Below, in pieces: positions 21,417-31,541 of a DNA stretch of 64,000 bases; positions within the stretch are counted from its first letter, which is position 1, and every line of letters starts with the position of its first letter. Below the pieces are notes generated by a model, which was given only the letters and a program-made list of their open reading frames with translations, made no database searches and was not told where the DNA came from. The position numbers and the translations under genes are program-made. Location: assembly GCA_963682175.1 (NCBI GenBank), contig OY821792.1:1067501-1131500 (forward strand). Direction: 5' to 3'. The DNA comes from Triglochin maritima. Lineage: Eukaryota > Streptophyta > Magnoliopsida > Alismatales > Juncaginaceae.

Positions 21417-22140
21417 GAAGTAATCTACATTTACGAGCATACACAAAGCTTTCCAATGATGGTTTACGAGCAAATTAAAATAAACAAAAAAAAACTTCTT
21501 GGTTTGGGATATATGTTGTGTGATAAATAATATTTCATGAGATTTTTCTTTCATAGTTTGTGGTTTCCCGCTTTTGTTTTGGTTTTAATTTCATGTGTTG
21601 TAATATGAATAAATAAATAATAAACAAATGCAAACATTGATCATATTTTGCCTACTGAATTTCAACCTAATTGAAATCTTAATGACAATCCATCTTCTAA
21701 ATCACACTAACTTTGAAGAAGATTAAAAAACTTTCTTGCATGCTTCATGGAATCACATCAAATGTCAAAAAAAGACACTCTATTGGATCGAATATGTATT
21801 TTTCAAAGGAGATGTCGACATAAAATCATTCATGTGGAATATATTCTGCCAGAGCTTGGATTTGATTGTTAAATTTAATTTACAGATAGAATGTAGACGT
21901 AACATCAAATTTCATCTAAAATGTGAACTCCTTTGCTTCGAATTAGATAAGTTTTGATTAGATTCAAAGGTCTTGTTGAAGATGTACCTAAATTGAAGGG
22001 CATAAAGTGATGTGATATCACAAATCAAAATTCGATGAATAAGAATCTCACAAAGCAACAAAAGAATACTTTTTTTATATAAAAATGCATTACCACCATG
22101 CAAGTTAACCAAATTAAAGTAACTTGAGAAATCTCAACAT
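21417..22140. other. Spacer between the two lectin genes
   Basis: It holds the 3' end of the first lectin locus and the upstream region of the second. AT-rich, no gene recognised. Confidence 0.5.
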
Positions 22141-22146
22141 GTTCCC

Positions 22147-22154
22147 TATAAATA
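22147..22154 (+). promoter_or_regulatory. TATA box of EULS3 copy 2
   Basis: TATAAATA lies 54 bp before the ATG, in a position that would give a leader of roughly 20-25 bases. Confidence 0.6.
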
Positions 22155-22200
22155 TATATATATGCCAATGATCATGTTTGGAAGAGGTAGATAGAAAGAA

Positions 22201-24932
22201 ATGAACTACTTACCAATTAGAAGACACAACCACAACCACAACCACAAACTCAACCATGAAGAATCAAACAAGGAGGAGGAAGAAGTGATGAAAAACATAA
22301 GCATAGAGGAGAATGTGTACCCAATACATTACCACCAACACTTTCACATCCATGTCCATACCAATGCCTCAACCAAAGATAGAGTTTTGGATCTTCTTAG
22401 TGGGATGACACCAGTGAGGGTGTTTTGCAAAGCCAAGGAGGACTTCTCTCTTACAATTAGAGGTGACAAGGTGGTTCTTGCACCTCACAATCCAAAAGAC
22501 CCCTACCAAGTAAGAAACAATTCTTCAAATGTTAATTAATTTCTAGCCAAGTGATTAACCCATACCCAATGTTATTTTGGTTTTTATTTGGTGGGAAAAA
22601 TAATCCAACCTTAATAATCTAACTAGACTTCTAAAACAACACACTAACTAACAGTCAACATGCAAACAAGCCCTTTTATGTTTTGGGTCTTCACATCAAA
22701 ATGATGATTTTAATTTTATTTTGGTGGGGGATTTTGTTTATTGAGAAAAAAATTCCTTTTTCTGGTGAGATTTTGGGAAAATGATTCGATTTTTTTGGGT
22801 TTGGGAGGGTTTTGTCTTCTCAAAGAAAGATTTGAATTTTTTTTCTTTTTATGGGTATGGTTGATTTGTTGGTTTTTTTTGGGTATAAATATCTGATTTT
22901 GGTTTGCTTGTTGGTCCTTTTCGGGTTTTGAGGGAAAATATTTGGTTTTATTTTTTTATTCTTTTTTTGTGGTATTTGAGAAAAAGTTTTGATCTTTGGT
23001 TTTGTTATATGGGCTAGTTTGATGGTTATTTGGAACAAAATATTGGAGCTTTTATATGGCTACAGGGTAATATTTTGATTTGAAGTTCGGGTTGATCTGT
23101 TTTGTTTGGTTTTTCTTCTTTCTTTTGAGAAATATTTGACTTTGAATGTGAGTTTGTTTTATTGGTCATTTGGAAAATCATATTTGATATTAAGGAAAAT
23201 GTTTTGTTTCTGGATTTTTCTGTTTTGCTGTTTTTTGTAAGATGAAAAAGATTTGATTTTGCATCTTGATGGTTTTTTGGTAGATTATTTTGGATTTCTA
23301 TTTCAAATAAAACATGGTTCTTTTCCAGTGTTGAATTTCATACGAAACAAAAGGTATCACAATGCCACAAAAATGTGTCAAACTAGATTCAGAGCAGGTA
23401 ATAATCTTCTGGAACTCTGTATAGACTATTGTTTTGATTTCAAGATGTGTTTTCTGTACTTATTTTGTAAAAACATAATATTTTTTAAGGTTTCTGTAAC
23501 CCCTCAAACAACATGCGGTTGTTGTGGGTTAGTGAGTTTGTGTGTAACGGACTGGACCCGAACTCGATACGGGCTCGGGACGTTATAGAATGGTATCAAA
23601 ACATAAACCAGCTGGAATTGTAGGAACCAAGTGCTACACCAAGAGGGTGTTGGTCACCTCTAGAATCTCACAACGTCTGATGACTGACTGACTGACTTGA
23701 TCCTGACGAATACGTCAGGTGTTCAAATGTGGTAGGTTGTAACACCCCAAACAATAGTCTTACATTACCTAACATGAAAATGTTAGTGTGAGATATAAAT
23801 ACATGAGTCCACTACCATAACACTTACAAATTTAAGTTTTGTAGCAATAGGTGGGTGTTGTGGGGTCAGTAGGCTTGTGAGTGACGGATAGGGATCCGAT
23901 TTCGGTACAGGTTCCGGAACGAGACGTTAAAGTTTCCCTTAAATCATAGGTTAATCACTTTATGTTTACATGGTATCACTATGCATTAATTGTTTAAATG
24001 ACTGTCTTTTGTCTGAAAAATGGACGTTAGCATTGGATCAAAGACTCGAAGTACAGCACAAAAGTTAAAGAGGAAGTGGGACTTCCGAGCTTTGCGCTCG
24101 TCAACAAAGTAACTGGTGAGGCAATAAAGCACTCGATAGGCGCAACTCACCCTGTAAGTGACCCCTTTCTACCAGAAGTTTAACTGCAATCGACGTTTAT
24201 AATGTCGCGACTTAGCTTCAATTTACATAAGTCAGTTTATGCATTATGACTATTGAGTAATGGATGCTTATGTACGACAAACAATACTTATTAAGTTCAA
24301 AGTAATATAGTAATACAGTACTTCTCTAATGAAACATCATGTCTAATGATGTGCTTACTGATCAACATTGCTGAATGTTGTAGAATTAACATCACTTGTT
24401 TCACTAGTACTTACTTACAGATAGGAATTAACAAGTATTGTTGAATGGAGCTCACTTTGTTCAAATCAAATTATATCGTTACGCGAATCAAATCCATTTT
24501 AATTTGTCGTAGGTTCGCCTTATTCCTTACAATCCGGACTACATGGATGAATCGGTCTTGTGGACCGAGAGTAATGATACCGGTGAAAACTTCCGTTGTA
24601 TAAGGATGGCCAACAACATCCGGTTGAACTTCGATGCGTTTCATGGTGACAAGGACCATGGCGGGGTAAGGGACGGAACAATCATCGTGCTCTGGGAGTG
24701 GCTCAAGGGTGATAACCAGAGGTGGAAGATCGTAAAACACTGTAAGTTACTCAAATCATGAAAGCGCTGAAAATGTGTCAAACTTAGTAACATGGCTTTC
24801 TGAAATTTTCGATCTTATGACTTTCAGTTATCCAAACTGAAATTTTTATTATGGTTAATGGATATCTGTACATTGACCGTCTCGTAGTTTTATTTTATGT
24901 GATATCTAATGTTGTGTTCTTATTTCCAGGAT
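22201..24932 (+). CDS. EULS3: EULS3-like nucleocytoplasmic lectin, copy 2, intact
   Basis: Exons are 22201-22509, 24031-24153, 24513-24741 and a last exon from 24930, all with GT-AG borders and consistent phase; the product is 220 aa. Residues 1-60 are His/Asn/Glu-rich, as in S3-type EUL lectins. One EUL domain follows: VRVFCKAKEDFSLTIRG, then HWIKDSKYS, LVNKVTGEAIKHS, VLWTESNDTGENF and DNQRWKIV. This family binds glycans in the nucleus and cytosol and responds to osmotic, hormone and pathogen stress. Exon 3 ends with a single T and the next exon begins GA, so the TGA stop is split by the last intron. If that intron is retained, translation ends at 24761 after CKLLKS. Intron 1 contains a TRIM element. 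The pseudogene upstream is a tandem duplicate. Confidence 0.9.
23495..23931 (+). mobile_element. TRIM-like miniature LTR element in lectin intron 1
   Basis: The terminal repeats both start TGTAAC and end GACGTTA(A/T): the left copy is 23495-23587, shortened by an internal deletion, and the right copy is 23738-23931 (194 bp). Between them are a primer-binding-like TGGTATCAAAAC at 23590 and about 135 bp of non-coding sequence. The exact 5 bp repeat GTTTC flanks it at 23490-23494 and 23932-23936. It is 437 bp in total, with no coding capacity. LTR divergence is high, so it is old. Confidence 0.75.
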
Positions 24933-24959
24933 TTTGTGAGCTGAAACCAGCAATTTCTC

Positions 24960-25604
24960 ATGGCCTATAAGTGAAATGCTACTGAAGTTGAATAGTGTGT
25001 AATAAATTTCGAAAAATCTTTCCTGTTTGTTGATGATTGTGTGATTTTCTCAGATGTGTTTCTGAGCTTCATGTCATGAATGATTTGAAACTTTTCTTGT
25101 GCTGCAACAACAATGAATTTATGCTGACACTTGGATCCAAAAACTTGGTTCCCTCGTATATAGATCGAAAATGATACGAGGAAAATATTCAAACTCTTGA
25201 AGCATGACCTTGTTGGAAGCTTGGAATGCAGTGTAAGCCTGTGAGTTAAATGCAATTTAATTTGAATCACAAAAATAACTGTAAAATATTAATGACTTCT
25301 AGCATGTTTCATACAAGGTTTCTCAGTCCACCAACAGGCCTAGTTTATTTCTTGTTTAAGATAATCAAGATCAATGATCGAATCTCAACAGTCTAAGTGG
25401 TATGTTTAGGATGTTGACATTTAAAATAGGATGAGTCAATTGAGTAGATAAAATTAAAAAAAACTCAATTAACCTAGGCAAGACATGAACCTACCTTTGC
25501 CATCATAATTGAAACAAACCCGACTCAAGCAATCAAAATTGAAACAAACTCAACCACTAAAAAGTTTTTCAGAGTTGGAAGACCACGCGACTCACACAGT
25601 GCAA
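24960..25604. other. 3' region of EULS3 copy 2 and spacer
   Basis: It presumably carries the 3' untranslated exon of the lectin gene. No other gene is seen. Confidence 0.45.
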
Positions 25605-26075
25605 CCAACTAGTTCATACAAATGTTGCGGTTCCTTTATCCGCAACTTGTTGCTCATAATTGAAATTAACAAAAGGTAAAAATTTCGAATTAAAAGTACT
25701 TTTTTAATTTTTTTCCAAATTAAACATCTTTGGAAAATATTTTCCACAATGTACCCGCGGCCACCACGTCGTAACACGTGACGGTGGTGGGTCTTTATTT
25801 TAGTGTATACATAACTCGACGTCTCAGACATCGAATTCTGTAGATTTTTTTTTCTTTGTGAACATGGTATTGAGGACGCCGAATTTTGTATACACAAACT
25901 CGACGTTGACATTCCCACGTTCTAACACTTAGAAAATTTTACACACACTTAGGAGGTAGTAATGCCAGTTCGGATTCTTATTTGAACCCGACAATGGGCC
26001 TGTTGAGTTCAATTAAACTGAACTCGACAATGTGGTGGTAAACGTAAATGCGACGTTGGTGTTGCAGTGTTCTAT

Positions 26076-26250
26076 TTGGACACACGAGCCAATCCAGGTC
26101 ATGTACAGAGTGTATCCAAAATGTGTTCAGAGTTGGACACACAAGCCAATTCAGGTTGTGTCCAGACCCAGACACATGAGCCAATCCAGGTCGTGTGCAG
26201 AGTGTGTCCAGAGCTGGACACACGAGCCAATCCAGGTCGTGTAAAGAGTG
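26076..26250. repeat. Minisatellite block, left orientation
   Basis: Units of about 50 bp containing ACACGAGCCAATCCAGGTCG and TGTCCAGAG repeat four times. Confidence 0.8.
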
Positions 26251-26504
26251 TAGCATATCATACATTGTATTCATGCTATATATCTTTTATTTTACCTTAA
26301 TTTTGTGCTATTCGAGTGTTTCTTTGTGATATTTTAGGTATTAGGTACTAAAGAAAAAAATGAAGAGAAAAAAATTGAAATGTAAGAAGAAAATACCCAA
26401 ATGAAGCAAAACGGACATGTTTGTCATGCACAAGGACCCATTGCAAATCAGGAATGACCCATATGAAATCCAAAGGGTCCTGAATGCACGAAAAAGACCT
26501 GGAC
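26251..26504. other. Spacer between inverted minisatellite blocks
   Basis: Unique AT-rich sequence between the plus- and minus-oriented arrays, which would form the loop of the foldback structure. No gene seen. Confidence 0.5.
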
Positions 26505-26790
26505 TGCCTTGTGTGTCCAAGTCTGGACACACTCTGGACCTGGACTAGCTCGTGTGTCCAGGTTTAGAAACACTCTGGACACGACCTGGATTGGCTTGTG
26601 TGTCCTGGTCTAGATACACTGTGGACACGACCTGGATTACCTCGTGTGTCCCGAACTGGACACACTCTGGACACAACCTGGAATGCCTCGTGTGTCCCGG
26701 TCTGGACACGACCTGGATTGGCTCGTGTATCCCGGTCTAGACACACTGTGAAAACAGTCTGAACACAACCTGGACTTACTCGTGTGTCCA
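26505..26790. repeat. Minisatellite block, inverted orientation 1
   Basis: Units of the same family in reverse orientation (CGACCTGGATTGGCTCGTG, GGTCTGGACACACT). Long open frames across it result only from the period. Confidence 0.85.
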
Positions 26791-26987
26791 AATAGATCTC
26801 GACAACACCAACGTCGAGTTCCAATTTACAGAAAGCGGTGACTACATTGCCGAGTGGTGTTTAATGGAACTCGGCAAGCGCATTGTCTAGCCCAAATAAA
26901 ACTTCGAAATAGCATCGCTACTCTTAGGTGTGTGCAAATTTTTCTAAGTGTTAAATTTGGCAATGTCAAAGCCAAGTTTGTTTATAC

Positions 26988-27360
26988 TCGTGTGTCCAGG
27001 TCTGGACACCCTTTGGACACAACTTGGTTCGACTCATGTGTCTAAGTATACACGCGACCTAGATTGGCTCGTGTGTCCAGGTCTGGACACACTCGTGTGT
27101 CAAGCTCTGGACACAGTCTGGACATGACCTGGATTGACTCCAGGTCTGGACACACTCTTGACATGACCTGGATTGACTCGTGTGTCCAGGTCTGGACACA
27201 CTCTTGACATGACTTGGATTGTCCCATGTGTCCGGGTCTGGACACGACCTAGACTAGCTCGTGTGTCCATGTCTGGACACACGCTGAACACGACCTGAAC
27301 TAACCTGTGTGGCCAGGTCAAGACAAAGTTTGGACACACTCTAGACTGGCTCATGTGTCC
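26988..27360. repeat. Minisatellite block, inverted orientation 2
   Basis: A second, longer array of the same TCTGGACACACTCTGGACA units, in the same orientation as 26505-26790 and separated from it by a partial arm copy. Confidence 0.85.
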
Positions 27361-27459
27361 AAATAGAACGCGGCAACACCAACGTCGATTTCAAGTTTAC
27401 CGAACTTGGTAACCACATTGCCGAGTTCGGTTTAATTGAACTTGGCAGGTTCATTGGAT

Positions 27460-27853
27460 GAATGTGTATATGTGGATGAATGTGTTATGCAAGATGAATG
27501 TTTTCTGGTGCATGATGAATGTATTTTTTTAATTTGATAAAGGTATAAACGTCGGTTATTACGACAACCCGACGTCAATTCCTCTTTTGAAGGGCTATAG
27601 ACGTTTGTTGGGAACTACAACCGATGTCTATAAAGAATAGACGTCAGTTGGAATATATAACCGATGTCTATTCTTAAGAATAGACGTTGGTTGGTCGATA
27701 ACAACCGATGTCTATTCTTAAGAATAGACCTCGACCTTTGGGTGACCTACGTCTATGTATATACGACACATAGATAGATGTCGGGTCTAGAAAGCCGTAC
27801 ATCCGACGTATATAAGCCATATATCTGAGTATATTTTCTTTTCTACACTAGTG
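27460..27853. mobile_element. CACTA (En/Spm-type) right-end fragment
   Basis: It ends TTTTCTACACTAGTG at 27853, the reverse of a CACTA-type terminus, and contains several subterminal repeats of the form AATAGACGTTGGTTG / AACCGATGTCTATT, some paired as palindromes around TCTTAAGA. The foldback arm alignment breaks on both sides of it. No matching left end was found, so it is truncated. Confidence 0.6.
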
Positions 27854-28259
27854 CTCCAAACTAGCATTGTTACCTCTTGGGTGTGCATAAATTTTTAAGT
27901 GTTAGAATGCGACGATGTCGACCTCGAATTTGCTTAGACGGAAAGTGACATCCTCAACGCTGAGTTCATAAAGAACTTTTTTTCTACAGAATATGACGTC
28001 TTTACATAACGTGACGTATGAGATGTCGAGTTTTGTATATACTAAAAAATAAAATCCACTGCCACCTGTCGCGATGTGGTGGCAGCGAGTATAATGTGAA
28101 AAATATTTTGCAAAGAAGTTTAGTTTATTTTTTTAAATAATTTTAATTCAAAAAAAAATTCGTTAATAAAATCGACCAAACAACCATCAACAAATATTTA
28201 AATACAAAAATGTGACCGCAAGTGTTTATAGCAACTACTTACTAATTTACCTACTAATG

Positions 28260-31200
28260 TGTGATCTTCTATTCTTCTTCCTCTAACTTCTACTACTAAT
28301 CTACTATATGCCCACTTAAGTACTTAACAAATAATGATGATTCTCCAAGAAAAAATAGAACTGGTCCTAACAAACATGATTCCTCAACCAATCATTTTCT
28401 TAATAATTGTTAACGTGTTGATCTGACGATTTGACACAATCCATGTGGATTCAGTAAACCTGTCTAAACAACAAAAGCTAGTGGGTTGCTCATGTGGTCA
28501 CACTTGGTTTTGTTTATTTGTTTGAAGCTAACTTGATGTGGTATATATGGCCGTAGAAGACATCTTATCGTCCACCATAATTGGTTTGGATTATATTTAA
28601 AAATGTCCTAAAGTTGAATTATAACTATTAATAACATAAGAATAAATAGCTATTAAACTAAATCTATTTATTGGCGTTTGATATTTTTGATGAAATAATT
28701 GGAGGGTTAAGAAAAATTTGTAAGACGGGTTAAACTAAAAATTGACAGCAAGGGATTGAAGAAACAAAAGTTGATGGAAAAGTTAAAGGAAAACAAAGAA
28801 CATTAAGTGTGGATTTTTCATAACTCCTCCTTCTTAACAAAAACATGATTTATAAGTTATTGATGAAGAAAAGATAAGGTGTGGTTTCACAATATTTTTT
28901 TCATATGTATACTTGTTAGCTCCTAATAATTCAAAAATTATACATATATACCCTACATTCTTCCTCCATAGTCCATATGTATATTCTTCCCTACATATTC
29001 TCATAGGCGTTTGATTTTGTTGTCTTAGGTATTTAATTTCGTTTCACTTATAATAAACCAGTCATCAATTGGAGATAATTTAGTTGCTGGAACGTGTGTC
29101 AAAACACAATATAGTTGTTACAAGAAGTTTACAATTTTTTCTTATGTTGTATAGTTTTATCCAGAATTTTATGGTGTGTTTGGATATGAGATAAATGACG
29201 AGAAAAGAAAATATCAATGTAGAGAAAGTAACATTTCTATTATTTGGATAAGATTTTTAAGAAAGGAAAATGAGAGAAATGAATAGAAAGTCTCCTGCAC
29301 AAATCGATGTCTTAACTTTGTCACCGAATGGAAGAGAAATGAAAAGAAAGTTGTAACACGTCTAATCATCCGAAAATACCCTAGAATAATATAAGGAGAT
29401 TAATACACCCATAGGTACTTATAATTAATTAGTACTTTGTTAATATTGTACCAAAACTTCATTTTTTCTTCTCTTATCTTCTCTCCAATTTTTTCTCTAC
29501 TTTTCTTTTCTCTCGGTTTGCATCCAACGTTAAGTTTCTACCCTTCCATTGCTGAAGTTATGACATGTACCATTTTTTATACTGTTTCTCTGTCCCAGAT
29601 GACTGTTTTTCAACTTCTAACTCAAGAATTAATCATGAATTTGTCAATATATAATGTCTTTGGCAAGCATATCTAAAGCAAGTTCTCCAAGGAAAGTGTG
29701 GAAAATACTTTTGTTTATGATCATTCATTTAGTTTGGGTTGTATAGTTTGTACTTATACGAGTGTTTCTTTGAGCAAATGTAGACTCAAAGAAATTTAGT
29801 GCAAACCACCCCTTTCTCCTATCAAAGGGTAATGCATTTTACTTTGATCTTTCTATTAAAGTTGTTTACATCACAACTCTTGATTTTCATCGTCTAATGA
29901 AATTTTAGAGTAAATTATACTTTGACTCCTTCAACTATTTACATAATTCTATTTTGCTTTGCTTCATGAACTACAAAAATAAATACTTTACCCCTTCCAG
30001 CTATGACGTTGTTTCAATTCGGTCAAATCCTTTAAACAACTAGAGGAAAACGTTATTTTTTTGACATGAAATTGCAATTTATCCATTATCTAAATTTCTA
30101 TTTACTATTCATTTTACCCCTGGTCTTTAGACATATAATATGCACTTTAGAATAGTCTAAATTTTTAAGTGATATGTATAAAATAACAATTTTACCTTGA
30201 TTGTAAAGATTTATAAAATAGCTTGAAGTGATATTGGAGTTTACCTAAGACACACTTTTATAGTTCAACCTTGACAAAGTACTTCAAAAAATGTTCTCCA
30301 AGACTCCAACTCTAGTTTGAAATCCCCTGGCTTCGTTTCCATGTTTTATGTTATTATTGTAATTCGATAAGGCATGTAAATTTTTCTATTGTAGGGGGAA
30401 TTGAGGGTTTAATAATAATAACTTGAAAATTTAGGGTTTCTGCAAAACAAATCATTAGAGATAAAAGGTATACAATAATTACATAAAAAAGGAAGCATAT
30501 TGATGTAAAAGTCGTCCTTCCAATGGTTACTACAAGATTTCCAAAAAGCATCTTGGATAAAAATTATTATATACCTAATTAATATATAAAGTCCGAAGCA
30601 GAGAAAGAAAGAAACATGGACAAGTACATAATTAGCAATTTATTAGTGATATGTATGCGTCTTACCGACTACAATTAGGACTTTCACATGAATGTCCTTT
30701 TTAAAGGAAGACTTTTGGTATGCAATTTTGAATTCTTTTACGTAGCTTCTACATCTTCCAATAAGAAAATGTAGTAATTAGATAATTATAAAAAAGATAT
30801 GTGCAAATGTGCAATTCTGAATTCTTTTTTGTAGCATTTACATCCCACAATAAGAAATTGTAGTAATGGATTATATGCAATTTTTATTTCTAAAATGCGT
30901 TAGGTGTTAGGAAACTAAACATGTTTAACTCTTAACACAATTCTAACCAAATTCTTAACGTATGTCATGGATAATCATAAGTAATGGTTAACTCATAACC
31001 AAATACGTTAAGAATTTGGTTTGAATGAAATCTCAACCATTAGCTTCGAAGTTGAATCATGTAATGGTGGAATCGATTTTTACAAGGATTTGCATAAACC
31101 TATATTGCCAGTATTTACCATGTAATTAAACAAATTGTACTTATTAAGCTATTATAACTTACCAAAGTCATTGGGGATTCAGACTTCATTCTCAAAATTT

Positions 31201-31370
31201 CCAATCCATGTTAATCAAGGACACAAAACCAAAGGGTCAGAAGCAAAAGTAGCTAATCTTATGTGTCATATAAGCAAAATCAACCATTAAATATAAGAAT
31301 TGCAATATAACACAACTCTAAGATTCCATCCTGAAGAGTGCCTTAATCTACACGGACCTTTTAGTCAAGA
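28260..31370. other. AT-rich intergenic region upstream of the NAC gene
   Basis: No supported coding frame. A weak inverted-repeat element may lie at about 29911-30075 (ends AGTAAATTATACTTT and, reversed, GGATAAATTGCAATTT). The stretch near 29171-29530 has loosely inverted ends beginning GTTTGGAT. Neither shows a clean target duplication. Confidence 0.4.
30945..31021. repeat. 18 bp perfect inverted repeat
   Basis: AACCAAATTCTTAACGTA at 30945-30962 has its reverse complement at 31004-31021, separated by about 41 bp. Confidence 0.75.
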
Positions 31371-31372
31371 CT

Positions 31373-31384
31373 TCTATTTAAATG
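31373..31384 (+). promoter_or_regulatory. Candidate TATA box of the NAC gene
   Basis: CTATTTAAATGG is about 158 bp before the ATG, followed by a CT-rich stretch typical of plant leaders. The assignment is tentative. Confidence 0.35.
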
Positions 31385-31541
31385 GAACTCTTTCCCTCTC
31401 CGTTCTTCTTTCCTAATAATAATACCATCTCATCACCCAAATCCACCCCATTATATATCCTCTTTCTTCTTTTCTCTTTGTTCTTCTTCTTGGGTTGAAT
31501 TTGATTGTGTCGTTGAAGTTGGAGTTTTGATAATCAAACTT

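Larger units (their letters stand above)
25605..28250. mobile_element. Foldback-type element with long inverted arms and minisatellite core
   Basis: The left arm (about 25605-26085) and right arm (about 27355-28250, interrupted) are inverted copies. Matching landmarks are the GCCACCAC and ACTCGACGTC regions, GTTCTAACACTTA (read as TAAGTGTTAGAATG on the right) and GCGACGTTGGTGTTGC near the inner ends. A third partial arm in the right orientation lies at 26790-26985. Inverted minisatellite blocks fill the centre and a CACTA fragment is inserted in the right arm. No transposase is seen. Arms this long point to a foldback or Mutator-type non-autonomous element. Exact ends and target duplication are unresolved. 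Confidence 0.65.

Noticed and set aside
26032..27354. Cys/Pro/Asp-rich repeat proteins on both strands
   Set aside because: Same explanation: the approximately 50 bp minisatellite keeps several frames open.
29171..29530. Tourist-type MITE
   Set aside because: The ends are only loosely inverted (GTTTGGAT / ATCCAAC-like) and no TTA/TAA duplication matches; left as spacer.
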